Part shown: positions 37,161 to 50,188 of the stretch, piece after piece | Layout of the letters: the number at the start of each line of letters is the position of its first letter | How positions within the stretch are numbered: the stretch's first letter is position 1 | Assembly (NCBI GenBank): GCA_023974075.1 | Contig: CM043789.1 | Location: 30,687,238 to 30,751,237 of the forward strand | Length of the DNA stretch: 64,000 nt | Direction: 5' to 3' | DNA from: Chaenocephalus aceratus | Lineage: Eukaryota; Chordata; Actinopteri; Perciformes; Channichthyidae | Notes under the pieces: model-generated | What the model saw: the letters and a program-made list of their open reading frames with translations, nothing else | The model's database searches: none | Told to the model about the DNA's origin: nothing | Translations under genes and position numbers: made by a program

Positions 37161-40100
37161 TTATTGATCTGTACCAGCTGCCCTCTTGGTCCGTTTTCGT
37201 GGAGATGCTTTAGGGGAAGCCTTGTCTGTAACACAGGATGTTAAGATCAGATTTTATTCTCATGGCAATTAACAGTGATATGACCAAATGAATCACTTCT
37301 CTGTTTAAACTGTAATTATTTGTAACGGTTGGGGATAAAAAATGAACATACTCATGACATTGAGAGTCTCCTGAGGAATCCAGCTGATGTCCACGTCGCT
37401 CATCCCACCAGTGCCCTTCTCTATTTTCACTGGGACTCTCTTTTTCTGAAAAAGACAACATGAATAATTTTAAAACCATTGTTTCAACATCCACGTATCC
37501 CTTTTTGAGAAGGTTTTAGAGGGAGTTAGGATGCATGCCACCGCTTGCTAATGTGCACTTTACTCCATTTGCTGCTGTAGATATGACAACACTTTATTAC
37601 ATTTGCATTGGTACACCAGTATGCCAAATAAAACAGCTGATTGAAGACTAACACATACCGTTCTCGTCTCCAGGACCTGGTACACCCCAAAGAGCGCCAG
37701 AGCCGCCAGTCCACCCATGAAGATGTACAAGAACATTCTGCAGAACAAAAACAAATGGTATTACATATGTTAAATCAATAAAAAGATTTCCAGTGTAACA
37801 TGGTGTTTTTCCATACCATGCTCTGAGAGCGGTGCAATGCTTGTGGATAACTGAAGATATAATTTACTGTACATACATAGACACTATGCAATGCAAAGTC
37901 AAATGTCCTGGTTATCTAGGTATAAAATCCTTTTTTTGTAATGCATTTTAGTTAAATACCTGTAGCCATCAAGCTAGTTGAAGATATGAAATTAATGTGT
38001 CCCTCTGTTTAATATTCTGTGGTTTGCTTATTAAAGAATGATGGCAAAAAAACAATATCCAAGTGCACATTGTTATCAAGACCAGTCTAACAAAATCTGC
38101 CCTCTAGAGCCCTTTAAAATAACCTTTAACTAATCTAGTATCTGAAATGAAGATTTGATTGGTTTTGAGATTTTAGGATGGAAAACATTTTGTATTTCTT
38201 TAATAATTCACTGGTGACAGTTTCTGCATCTTGCACCAGCAGCACAATTCTGACAACTAATCTCTTTGTGCCAATTTCACACCTCCTTTTTTACAGGTTC
38301 CGACATGCGCTGCAATAGTCTGTGAAGATTGTAATTGTGAAGCTTTAGAGAGCTGTATTTAGCCTGAAAGGATGATTCAAATAAGAAACAATGGGGTAAA
38401 ATATTTAGATTTACACATGATTTACATCAAACTGAGAAGCAGAAATCCTTTTAATTCATCCATTACTGATGCAATCATTTTGTTGCCACCCTATTGTTTG
38501 CGAAGTCCCTTTCATTTCTGCAGTGAAATAGTATGGAAAAGCTTTATTTATTTACCTGTTACCTGTCTTGTTTTAAAACATGTGTCATAATGGATCCGAT
38601 GTCTTTTAACTGCAAACCAAATCTACCTACAAGAACAACTAAAATAATCTGAACCTGATTTATATTTTCCTAGTAAGTGTGCAGGGTTAGAGATCAGTAA
38701 AAGAGAGCCTCACGTTTCTCCGTCAATTCCCTCTTCCAGCTCAGTGATGGTGACAGTCTGGTTGTAGATGGCCGCCTGGAACGTGTTGCCCTGAAGTAAT
38801 GTAAAAAAAAAATACTAGTAAGCAAAGAATCAAAGCAAATACATACCTTTGAATAACTTTATGGATTTTTTTAGAAGAGCGACTCTTTAAAAAACTGAAT
38901 GTCATTATGACAAAACAACAGTCAAAGCTCAGCAGCAGGCAGAACATAATGACAGTGAGGAGCCACCAGTCACCCTAATTATGTAAAAATGGAAACAAAT
39001 ATACGAATATGAAGACAAACTGCTTTGCTGACATTGTTTTCGTCAGGTATGCGCTTTCATTAGTCATTCAAAATGTAAGTCGGGCTGTGAGAATACTTCC
39101 TCCCATCACTCTACTTCTGTTCTCAAAGCAACCTTAACAGACCTCAAGCACCACCACTAATAATAAATGCTATTTATAAATAAATAATGAAAATCCTTTT
39201 TACCTCAGTGTCTAGATAGTTGAGGAGGATAACAAGACCAAAAGGACGGCCCGCCATGGGCTGTGCTGGGATGAAGGAGTACTCGAAGGAGGCCTGAGCC
39301 TGGGGCGGCACCACGGTGCTCAGAGGCAATGCTGTGAACTACACAAAACATTTAGCGTTAAAACACATGCAGAAGATAACTAGATCGGATTAGATATACT
39401 TTAATGATCCTGAAATGGGAAATAGTTTTGTCATTAAAAACAAATGTGAATTTTTATTCTGAATGTTAAAAAATAAATCATGAAATCCATGCAGGGCCGG
39501 AAAGTCATATTGAATAATATCAATATCTTTCAATATTATGAGTACTTTGTACCTGCATTAAACTGGCAGTGTACATAATTGTTATAGTGTTTTTTTATAT
39601 TGTAATTTCTATATTTTCATGGTCTTAACTTAGCAGAATTATGCCTGTATTCTATGTTTCTTTTACCACATACAGATATGTATTCTAACCTGATTTATAT
39701 TTTAACATACTCTTATACACCTACATTCCAAAACCGTTGAAACGCATAGGCATTGAGTGATTTAAAACACGTCAACAGAGAATTGCATTCTTAAAGTATT
39801 TTTTATCGAATTTGTATTAAAGGTGGAGCACATGTGTGTGTAATAATATTTATTTATGTACTTCAGATCAAACTTACGTTCTGGATGTAAAACTGGAAGT
39901 CTTGTGGGTAACGGAATGAAGCCTCTAACGACTGAACGGTGAAATCCTGACTGCCCTTGTTGGTGAAACCCACCAGGAACCTTACAATTTCATTGGCAGG
40001 GAACTCTAAATGAATGAAAACAACAAATAAATATAATGTTAAAAACACGAATACAGATAAAGTATGACTTATTAGATGTCATAACAAAGATGCAAAATGT

Positions 40101-41719
40101 CTTCGTCTCTTGAAAGAATAGCTTGAATGATGATGGTTAAATTAAAGCCTACCTTCTCCAGTCACGAAGAGGATGGTGGTGTCGGCATCAGGGTGAGACC
40201 CTATCTGTTTATTCGCTCCGTCATCAGAGTCCTCTTCCTCTGCTTCCTGAGGAGGAACATCACATGACATTGTTACTTGATCGTCTGCATGTCAATCCAA
40301 TGGCTTGCCTTGTTGCTGTATGATTAAAACATACCGATGGTTGGATCTGATCTTCCTCAACGAGCACCTCTTCCTCATCTTCCTCCTCATCTACTGCAGT
40401 TTCTGTGTCCTCAGCAAGGTCCTCAGCGAGGTCCTCAGCAAGGTCCTCCGCAAGGTCCTCAGCAAGGTCCTCCGCAAGGTCCTCAGCAAGGTCCTCCGCA
40501 AGGTCCTCAGCAGAGTCCGAGTCTGCAGAGACATGGCCTGCAGGGGAGAAGACAAAGAGATATTGATTATATAATATACTGTCAAGGATGTTGATTATTG
40601 TTTTCCTGTTCTGTGTATTTCCCGCTACCACTTTTATAACAGTCTTTGGTGAGCATAATGAACAATAAACTACCTTATTATATCATAAAATAATTTACTA
40701 CGGTTTTACTTATCATATCACTTTTTTTGTGTGTATAGCTTGTACAAATGCCTATAGATCTCCCAAGTAACCACCAAATAAATCACAATATATCAGTAAT
40801 AAGGCATTTTTGTCGATTTCACACCGTTCTTATTGATAGGTTATAGGGTTACAAAAGCGAGTGAATCAATATGATTTTCTCTTCTGTAATAACTTGTGTT
40901 GGTGGAAAAGATGGAATATTTGGCACTAGTTAGACCATTCACCAAAACAACCAATGAATTACATGTTTTCAAAAGTGACATTTTGCTAGATTTAAGCGAT
41001 TTCTACAATATTTCAAAGTAAAAATGAAAGGATGATGTGTACATGATGTTGTACCACATTGTAACATTTGTATTATTGCCATATTTCCCTGTCTGTGGAC
41101 AAACTGGCCACTTTGTTGCCAGTTGAAAAAATGAAAAATACCAGGACAATAAAAAGCCCCCACTTTAATGTAAGTGTTTGGGAGGATCAATGTAAGAGAA
41201 ACTTAGAAACACAAACTTGTATACAGTAAGTCACCATCTTATCTATGGTGACGTGTCCCAGCAGGACGGAGCGTTAACTGTTGCTGCATCAACAACGACT
41301 TTTAGACTTTGTCTAAAATCACCTCTAAAGAGCACAAAGTGTAATGCAACTTCACTTTTAATGGCTGACGTTACTTTTTCTAAAGCTTCGACGCCAGCAG
41401 CTGTTACGAGACGATCCTTTTTAGAGCAAAAGAGACGAGCTACAACTCTCTTATAATCATGAATAAACTTATAAGTCAAAGCTCCATACATTGAAGGTAG
41501 GAAAGCGGCGGTGAGGACATATAGCTCCTGGTGGAAGGCTGTGTGACTATGCCACGTCAATATGTGAGGCTATCTAACAACTTTTGTAACTGTTGCCGTA
41601 GTGAAGCGAAGATATACACTTCCTGCTTTAAACGAGAAATGTGACTTACCGATGGACATTAATCCACAGGGGAAGGCCAGGAGGAAGACCAGCAGCATTT
41701 TTGACCCAAAATTAAACAT
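37161..41719 (-). CDS. ssr1: Translocon-associated protein subunit alpha (TRAP-alpha), nine exons
   Basis: Coding exons, 5' to 3', are 41650-41719, 40335-40537, 40153-40246, 39878-40005, 39204-39338, 38714-38790, 37659-37737, 37352-37445 and 37161-37225: 945 nt, 314 residues, all phases joining. The signal peptide [15 protein letters not shown] is followed by an acidic luminal region, enlarged here by eight AEDL repeats (residues about 33-64). The conserved luminal domain follows: [66 protein letters not shown] and an NQT glycosylation site. One membrane helix (about 237-258, [18 protein letters not shown]) leads to a basic cytosolic tail ([15 protein letters not shown]). TRAP-alpha is part of the ER TRAP complex beside the Sec61 channel and aids insertion of some secretory proteins; its acidic region is thought to bind calcium. 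It is on the same strand as nrn1, 1.8 kb upstream of it. Confidence 0.95.
39385..39430. repeat. Short dispersed-repeat fragment in ssr1 intron
   Basis: TTAGATATACTTTAATGATC followed by CTGAAATGGGAAAT matches the tail of a very common fish retroposon (ACTTTATTGATCCC-type). Only this end is left. Confidence 0.4.
40412..40511 (-). repeat. ssr1: 12-bp coding minisatellite (AEDL)n in ssr1 exon 2
   Basis: Eight AEDL tetrapeptide units in a row. At the DNA level most units alternate between a GCT and a GCG alanine codon, giving a 24-bp higher-order period, which suggests expansion by duplication of pairs. The frame stays open on both strands, producing spurious antisense frames. Confidence 0.9.
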
Positions 41720-41860
41720 TTTTGCAGAGTTGTAGGCTGAAGTTAGTAACACATCAGCGTTCAGGAGAGGAGAGGATAGCTGCGGGGAAGAGGCGGGACA
41801 AGGGGAGCGAAGACCCGCCTGCTGTGGGGAGGAGGGAGGGCTCACTACCAGAGCTTCAGT

Positions 41861-41881
41861 GGGTTGGTTGGTTGGTTGGTT
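41861..41881. repeat. (GGTT)n microsatellite upstream of ssr1
   Basis: Five GGTT units. The GC-rich 41760-41840 stretch next to it, with CCGCC-type boxes, is the likely ssr1 promoter. Confidence 0.7.
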
Positions 41882-41889
41882 GAGTATGT

Positions 41890-44490
41890 GTTTTAAAGTT
41901 TTGTGAATAACCTTTTTTACAATACAGTTGATATTACAAGTCTCCTGGGGATTTGTACCACAATATAGACAATGAGCTAGACAAATACATTGGATAAAGG
42001 TTACTAGAGCAAACATTAGAATGTACACAAGGTTATAATCGGCTATTATAGTAACAGGTTTGCCTAATTGAATGGTTTTATTATTAAATGCTTATTTTTT
42101 TTAAATAGATTTTTATATGAGTTGGAATATTTATTTTCAATCTATTGATGTATGACTCTTCAACATTACATGTTATGAATGCATAATGTGGCTATTAATG
42201 TGCAAGAATACCCATTACCCACTGGAAATAATAATTGCTGAAGAGATTAAGTAATCATGTTGTTACAGTGAAATATCTTTGCAAAAAGTGTTTAAAGATC
42301 TGAAAATCACACTAAGTAAAAATTGTTCCAACATATAATTACAGAAAATCGGCTTGAAGGTTGTGTTTTACTCATGGAGAATGTTACATTACATGTCATA
42401 AAACATGTAATATCTTGCTCACATTTTTTACTTTCATTTCATACATTGTGCAATTTTGCACAGTGTGTAAACATTGTGTTCTCCAGATGGTGTCACCATT
42501 TTTTGATCATCTATATACCATTCATTTATTATTAGGTCAATGTGACAGGTATTCCTGCAAATATACGGATAGGCTTTGATAAAACTTAAAAAGTCACTGT
42601 GTATAGAACCTTAATGTCCTTGCACTACAATTGTTGTACAATAATGATTCTAATTCAGAAATAAAGAATCAGTGTCTGATGTTCCCAGGTTGTGTGAACT
42701 TCGTGTCAGGTACTGACTGAAATCATGGGGAAGAAAGACAATGTAGGATGTGGATAAAGCAATGAACCTCAAGATGTCACTGTAGCTGAATTGCACCAAA
42801 AGCAGACTTTATACTGAAACCTAAAAAGAAAACATCCTTGAAACTGTTACTCTCATCTTTCAAAATGTCATACAACGATGTTATGAGCAGAGATCAGGGA
42901 GTTACAATGCAGAACAAGCTGTTACCAAGATGAGCAGTTTTTTTAAACCCATCATGTTAAACCATTGAGTTATTATGTGCACAGCTTCCTCTGGTAAAAC
43001 CTAAAACTCCCAGATCCTCTACAGATCGATCTCTTTAAATAACTGTGCATCATGATGTGAAGGAGGACATGACTTGACCTATAGGAGCCCACACGCCGCA
43101 CAGGAAGCCACTCATCCAGTGGTGGTGGGTGGGATGTGTTAAAACAGACCTGAGAAGCAGCTGGAGGACGTGTCAGGTCCGAGCTGCCACTTCACTGAAA
43201 GAATATTCATCGCAAATTATTAAAAAATAAGGTGTGCAGTGTGCTTGTAAGAACATTTTACTATGAGAAAACTACAGTGAAGTAATCAAAATAGCAGAGG
43301 CTAGACCGTTATCTTCCTTGGCTTTATATTCAAATGATTAGATTAGCCGGCCAGCTAACCAATCAGAGCAGACTGGGCTCTGGTTTCAGGCAGTATAGAG
43401 AAATAAAGCACTTTTTGAACAGCATGTAAACATGTCACAGTAGAGGCACAAAATACAAATATGAACCTGAAAATGAGCATAATGGAGATCCTTTAACTGT
43501 GGTCCATGTAAACAATATTTCTTAAATATGTTTAAACCAGGATAGGACTTCAATCCAGGATACTAGTTTACAGGTTTTGAATAGATCTATACTCCATGGG
43601 GACATCTACCTCCATATTGTTTTACAAAGGCTGATATATTGGCCTGCTGCAGCCCATGTTTAGCAGGTCAACCTAAAAGAGGTTTACTTCCGTTTCATGA
43701 AGGTAACCATAATAAAAGTTAAACAAATCAACATTATCTCACTCTTGTCCTGCATTTGAAGGCGATAATATCATTTATTCCTTCACACATGGCTTGTCTC
43801 AGTGATTGTAATTAGTTTATTTTTGTCCTAGCTGCTCACAGTCTAAATTTAAGAGCAGCACACTAAAAAAACAATGTAATGGCAACGCTAAACTGCGGTA
43901 GTGTTGGGTAGTTATTTTGAAAGGTAATAATTTCTCTATGGTCCATGGGTTACTGGTATTGAGACACAGATTTTCTATGGCAGTGTGAATCTTTAGAAAC
44001 TCTGCATTTGCTGTTTTTTGGCCGGTCACTGGCCTGTCTATAGCCCAGCACAAAAAATAGTTAATGCATCATTTTATTTGACATATGTATATCCTGTTTA
44101 ATTGAAGATGGAGGGTTAAAGGGCAATTAACCCAATAAACTGTGTTTCTTACTAAATAATACATATTAAGTTTAATGGTCAACTTTTAACTTTGACATTG
44201 CATACAAGGAATTTCCCCCTTGACATTTCAGTAAAAATAGGTTGATTCAATAATATTCATTCCAGTCTCTCTCTCTGTGTTACCTTGATGTTATTCTCAA
44301 TCTAAAAACAGTTTGTGGTTTTCTGCAGAAGCAAACATCCTGCAACGTGTTAACAAAAAAAAAAGAACCTTCTCGAGCGACATCACACCCAGAGGATAAA
44401 CATGCTACAGATGCTGTAGTCTTTTTCACATTTATAATAGAGTAGGAGAGACAAACATCGTGAGCGAATTGTTCCTGATTAAAGCTTCAA
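41890..44490. other. Intergenic stretch between ssr1 and sit1
   Basis: Mostly AT-rich with no coding feature. At 43340-43500 there is a dispersed fish repeat piece (GTATAGAGAAATAAAGCAC, then CATGTAAACATGT and AATATGAACCTGAAAATGAG), probably the end of a non-autonomous DNA element. The short frames in the region are not supported. Confidence 0.45.
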
Positions 44491-44494
44491 TGCC

Positions 44495-47400
44495 ATGGCT
44501 GGTTCCAATTGCACATTTGAACCTGGTAAGTTTTGATAGAAGCTTTAGAAAGGATCATCTAAATGTGAATGACGATGAGGTTGATGTGAGATAGAAGTAT
44601 AGGTATGACTGTGTCCACATGATATATTTAGATTTTGGAGACTTGAGCAATCATCTTTATTTTTTAGTTTATTGCCAGGAAATAATAAGTACACATGTTG
44701 ATTATACTTGGACAACTTAACTTACATTTAAATTGACGGCTTTTACTTGTGACATATATTTACATGGTATTAGCAGTAAAGTCTCACCTGACCAAAGTGG
44801 TCTCATGTAGTGGACATTTCTTATGTTACCTTATATGCTAAAACCAAATACTTTTAAAAGCATTGTCTAACACTACTGTACCATTTCTTCATATGTGCTG
44901 TTTTCTCTGCATACTCTAAAGAGAGTCATTAATCTCAAGTGCTTCAAGGCCTTCATGTCCTACTCCTCTTCACATAAGTTTGAACTTCCATATGCTGATA
45001 ACCGTTATACTTTCGACAGCTACACATAAAACTGTCTGCCCGCCCTATCTTGTATATATAAGCTTTGCTATTTTGTGACTATTGCACACACTCCTGCTGA
45101 CTACTCTGTTCTCTGTGAGACATGTACCTTTGAAGCTTCAAATAAATAACCAGAAGACAACGCTGCCTGCTTTCACCAGTTTATTATTGATTACTCTCAT
45201 TGTACATCTTTACAGTATTGACGAGTTTAAAATATCCACAACACTCATTACTCCTTTCAGAAACTCTCTAAATTACCTGCAACTAAGTGAAGGTGGTTAG
45301 TGAAACACAGTCAACAGCCTGTTTAAATAAACTAGAAACAAATGTGGATTTAAAAAAAACACTTAAACTGAAGCAAATGATAGGCACCCAAATAGGAATA
45401 ATGCTCTCCTTCCAGGATGCTTTGCTTGGGATTTTAAATACTTATTTAATTTATATATTCTGTACATTAATTGTTTACATTTAAGGATGTTTTGATTAGT
45501 TTGATTTCAGTTGTGTTATTTGTGGCTATAGACTGACATGGTGAGTCTTTGTTTGTTTGTTTGTCAAAAATAACTATAAGGTACTGCAGGGAAGCATGTA
45601 GATTTAGAGGTTTTATGCAGGGCAGAAAAGTTACATTTGAGAAAATAAGTGCATTAACATTTTTCACCAATTTCTTCATTTCTCATATAACGGTCTTTGT
45701 CAGAGAGAGACTTTTGTGATGGAAAAAGTGATTGCAAGAGGCAAATTATTTTGAATGGGAATCTTATTATAAATGTTGTGGGGAGGATGAAGAAAGTGTA
45801 GTGACAAGATATGCAAGATATGTTCAGTGAAATGTTAATCTTGGGTATGTTGGACCAAAACAAAGCGTTGCAAATGTTTTTTCGAAGTAGGAAACGCATC
45901 CAGTGTGTTTTTCTCAGCATGTCTTCTTGCAAAATAAACCTGCAGTGTGCAAGCACACGTTCACATGTGCAAGCGTCTCGGTACAAACCACATCTTCCGC
46001 AGCAGGCGACTGAGCAGATACATGCAATGAATGCACACAGGTGGTGTAAATCTGTTGCTCAAGGGAACCACTTCTGTGTTATCAAATCTTTTTTAGTTAC
46101 CATTGCACTCCATGTGACAAACCCAGCCATATGACTCAGGGAGAGATTTGTGAACAAGAAGATGCACTGTGCTCAATTTGCAACATGGTACCTGCCCTTA
46201 TAATGAGAATGGGGATCGGCTTTGACATGGATTGTGTCTTTGATTCTTTTTTTTTTGTATACTGACTTTAAGATTGGACACATATTTCACAGCATTATCA
46301 AGATGTTGTGTTCCTTTAAAAGTATGTTGTACTGTCATGTCTTTGGTGTGTTATTGTTATCATTATGATCCTTCAACTGTCTTTGTGATGGAAATGTGGC
46401 CTGAAAATAAACTTTCCTTGGCACCCCCACCCCGTTGTCATGTCTGCAGAGGTTATCTCAAGTAATTTGGTTTCCTCACACAATTGAAATGTGGTAAGTA
46501 TATGGAAACTTGGGGCCTCTAGAGATTGGTCTTACAGTTAAACTTTAAAAATAAATATTTGGACATCCACATTTTAGATTCTGGATTTTTCAAATAACTT
46601 TTTGGTGGAGAAACAAATCCATCATCAATTATATAAAAAAGAAGAAGATTATATTCATTAGGAGTGTGTATTCAGTTATTTGTATTCATCCATAATAAAT
46701 ATCATTCATTTTCTCAGTTTCTCTAGACTGGAGCTGCGTGCCGTTTCCTTATAAACTGCTGTTTTGGGTTATCAGCGCGATGCTGGTCCTATCAATAACT
46801 TTGAATATTTTTAGCTGGGTGTCAAAATGTTGCTCAGGTACAGTCATTTCATTATTTGCTAGTTCATAATCCAAAGAGAGCAAATGTATTTTCTGTATCT
46901 GATGGTGAGTGTCTTTTTTTTATACTGCGACAGGAAAAGGATTATGTAAACAAAGGACAAGAAGAAGGTTTGTACTATATATATTAAAGTAAAGGCTACA
47001 TCATATCCTCTATAACGGTCTGCATTGTCAGTTGTCATTGCCAAAAGTGAAAATATATAGGCCTTTATATTTAAATATCCCTTTACTTTCTCCAAATTAA
47101 GACTGAGCTCAAGACAGATGGAAGATAATCCTATTTATGGAAACATTGGCCTCATCACAACAAGTAAGTGCATTTCACATGTGTCTATTTCCATACAACA
47201 CCTTCAACTGAGTCCTATTACAGTGTGATGTTGTTTTCAACAGGCACAGCTTTGTTCACAGGAGTTGATCCGACCTCACAGGTAGAGTGTTTGAATTTTA
47301 ATTATTTAGGTAGAAGTCTTTGAAAAATGTGTACAGATGATTGTCATTTGCAAAACTATAAACCTAGGAATATAATGATTTGGTGAAGACATAATATAAC

Positions 47401-47671
47401 TGTGTTTTGCTTCTCCCTCCAGTCCAGTACTCAGGACTGCTATGCTAACCTGACCCTGAAGCCTCCCAGGCCGCAGTCGGGCCGCAGCTCTCCACAGATA
47501 CAGTACTCAGATGTAGTTCATCTAGAGCAGCCCTCAGAGTCAGAGAAGGAAGATGAAGGCAACCCTGACTTTGTTTCCAACGTGTCTGATCTGTATGCCT
47601 CTGTGCAAAACCAACGCACCAAAACCGTCAACCCTGCAGACAGCGGAGAAGATTACGCCAACCATCTCTGA
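44495..47671 (+). CDS. sit1: Signaling threshold-regulating transmembrane adaptor (SIT1-like), six exons
   Basis: Exons are 44495-44525, 46718-46837, 46934-46967, 47102-47163, 47244-47281 and 47423-47671: 534 nt, 177 residues, every junction GT-AG and in phase. The first exon codes MAGSNCTFEP, a short ectodomain with an NCT glycosylation site. A membrane helix follows (LLFWVISAMLVLSITLNIF), then a basic stop-transfer stretch (CKQRTRRR). The tail carries five tyrosines in the order and context of mammalian SIT1: NPIYGNI, DCYANLTLKPP, IQYSDVVHLE (ITIM-like), DLYASVQNQ and EDYANHL. In mammals these recruit SHP2, Grb2 and Csk, and SIT sets T-cell receptor signalling strength. An in-frame acceptor nine bases further in (exon starting 46727) is an alternative. 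An ATG six bases upstream opens another frame and was not chosen. Overall identity outside the tyrosine motifs is low, so LAX or PAG relatives were considered; motif order favours sit1. Confidence 0.82.
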
Positions 47672-47909
47672 GACGCCATCAATGCTCTTTGTGAAGGCTG
47701 ACCCCCACCACTGGAGGGCACTGTTTGTTGTCTGTCATTACATCAAATATGACAGCCTTTTTCCAAGACATTTTTTAATCCATTTTCTGGACTTGCCTTG
47801 CTCCAGTGTTGATGAAGCATTTTATTGTACATTTCCTATTAGGCTACATTCTTTCTAAGCTACATATAAACATGATTGTTTACCAGTATGCATATGACAA
47901 ACATGGATT

Positions 47910-47944
47910 ATTAAAACATGTTTAAATGATTAAAATACTTTGAT
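47910..47944 (+). terminator. sit1: Candidate sit1 poly(A) signals
   Basis: ATTAAA variants occur at 47910-47915 and again near 47939, about 250 bases after the stop codon. Confidence 0.35.
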
Positions 47945-47959
47945 TTGAACAATAATGTT

Positions 47960-49960
47960 CCCCATATTTTTCTCCACAAAAAGTAGCAGCCTTATGTTTT
48001 AGGTTTCCTCTTCAAAACAGTTGTGATGTCACCAAATCATGCTCATGTGAGACTGAGATGTAATGTGAGCACGTGGAAACTTTCCCCCTTCATGGGATGA
48101 ATGTAAAATAAAACACAAAATCAATCTGCACGGTGCACGGTGAAGCTCAGACAACCAACTGCAGTTACAAAGATCTGCAGAGTATTTAGCTGACCCTCTG
48201 ATTACTGAGGAAGTGTTAGACTGCAAATGTCAGCTCTTTGTCCTTTTGTTATCCTTCGTGAATCCTTAAGGTTACTTCAGGTAACTTTTTTTGATAAGAT
48301 GATTAATTTTTAAACCACTCAGATCCAAGTCAACAACAAGAGTGACTTCAACTCGCACCTTACTTATTGCTTTTTTAACACATATTGTTCATTCAATAAG
48401 GCCTAAAAACTATTATTGGGAAAAACTATTATCTTAGTCTGTACTTTGTATTTGACATCATAAATCTTATTTATGCTGACAGTGAAATCAGTTAAGGAAG
48501 CATAATAATCTTCTTATGATTATTATTGATACATTGTGTTCCAGAAAATGAGGGAACTCACATAAGTAAGGGTTAGCATTTCATCGTCTACTTCCTTTTG
48601 GCATTACTATGTGAAGTTTCAAAATAACTGCACAATCTAATTCAGAATCATAACCGTAATCATTGATTTGACACCGGTCATGCATTAAAGACACTGGACA
48701 CCACATTATGACTCCTGATTTTACAATTACAGTTATGTTCCCATATCTTTTTCTTTACTTTCTCTATAAAATAACAATGAAATATTACGTGATATATCCT
48801 CTTGAAAAAGTGATGTGTGTGCTCATTTAGTATGCCCAATTATTACTTATCAGCAGTAAATACATGTTCCATAAAAATGACTTTCACGTAAAGATAATGA
48901 GGGTCAACTTCAAAGTATATCAGCTCTCTGGGACTTATGAACTTTAAATATAATACATTTTACGTAGAAATTAGATAGAACTTTGCTTAGCCAATGCCCA
49001 TGACTAGATAAGGAATATTAGATCAGTTAACATAAGATCCAGTGCAAGCTTTGTAACTAATGACATTACTTTTTTTAAGGACATAATGACGTGTTTGTGA
49101 ACAGAAACACATGATTTACTTTAGTGAGGTGCAATATAAAAAGCTAAAGTGTCCCACTAATCTATTGATGCACTAAGTAGAAAGTAAAATACTTAATTGC
49201 TTACAGAGTAAATCAATAACCTTTGTGATGAAGGAAACAGAAGAGTTCAAGCTGGCTTTATCACTGGAAAGGTTGGCTGGAGGCCTGTCATTATCAGGAG
49301 TTTGTGTGTTGGCCATGTAATAATATACTCTATTAGTAGTGGCAGTGAGTTAATAAACCAACATACGTTTGATGATACTCCTTTGAATGCACAATAAAAA
49401 TATAATAAAACTGATATGAATCTAAGAAATGTATCTTATCTAAATGACAGAGCTTACACACAAACAATAAGGAAAACAGATAAAAAGGAAGATATCTCTT
49501 TTAGCAAATGAACCCTTACAGGATTATTATCCGACTATGCTTGTTGTCATGGTGTACAGTTTATGGACTTCTCAATCGGGTCTATAAATTGAAAAGCAGT
49601 ATCAGATATTAAATTGAAATGTTGCAATATCAAATGTCATTCATAATTTCACGTTTTATACTTTTCTTCTGCTCCCATTTCTGTTACAAAGGCTATTCAA
49701 TATATCTTATAATATATCTTTCAAGCACTCCTCTTTATGCTCATTTTCATTATTTTTGGTGTTATGTCACTAAAAGCTGTTCATACCAAAGTGCAATGTT
49801 GAACAATGCAGTGAAGCAGCAGTAAGCATTGAGTTACCATTAGTTATAAATGTAAGATAAGATGTACAAAATTAAATGAGGCAGATGCTTTTATTCAATC
49901 ATGCTACAACATTTAAACAAGACGTTTTTAAAAACAACATACACATCATTGACTTCCTAA
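47960..49960. other. Intergenic stretch between sit1 and the Rh gene
   Basis: AT-rich throughout. I see no coding frame with family features, no clear repeat ends and no RNA gene. Confidence 0.5.
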
Positions 49961-49965
49961 AATCG

Positions 49966-49971
49966 TTTATT
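49966..49971 (-). terminator. rhcg: Candidate Rh gene poly(A) signal
   Basis: AATAAA on the minus strand, about 220 bases after the stop codon. Confidence 0.45.
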
Positions 49972-50188
49972 TGAAAGGAAATAGAAAACATAAATTGAAA
50001 TTACATCAGATTTCTTTCCTGGTAATAACTGTTTTTACCCGTATTTTACACGTTTAATTGCCTTTTGCAATTTCATGAAAAAAAAGAAAAGAAACTTTCC
50101 TTACAACAGTAAACAGCCTAAGAATTGTGAAAGTGACACATTTCAACATTCTCACATAGTGACACATTTAAAAAAAAAATGCAATGAT

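Noticed and set aside
36390..37494. Several 60-120 codon frames around the ssr1 3' end
   Set aside because: They overlap the ssr1 3' UTR or terminal exons in other frames and have no family features.
40305..40594. Plus-strand frames with repeated LSKVLRKV or QGPQQGPP
   Set aside because: They arise from the antisense of the 12-bp AEDL minisatellite in ssr1.
45082..46465. Multiple plus and minus frames of 60-110 codons inside sit1 intron 1
   Set aside because: AT-rich, without conserved motifs; several depend on non-ATG starts.
47244..47281. Possibility that the tyrosine-rich gene is a LAX1- or PAG1-like adaptor
   Set aside because: Length, exon pattern and the order YGN, YAN, YSDV, YASV, YAN fit SIT1 better.
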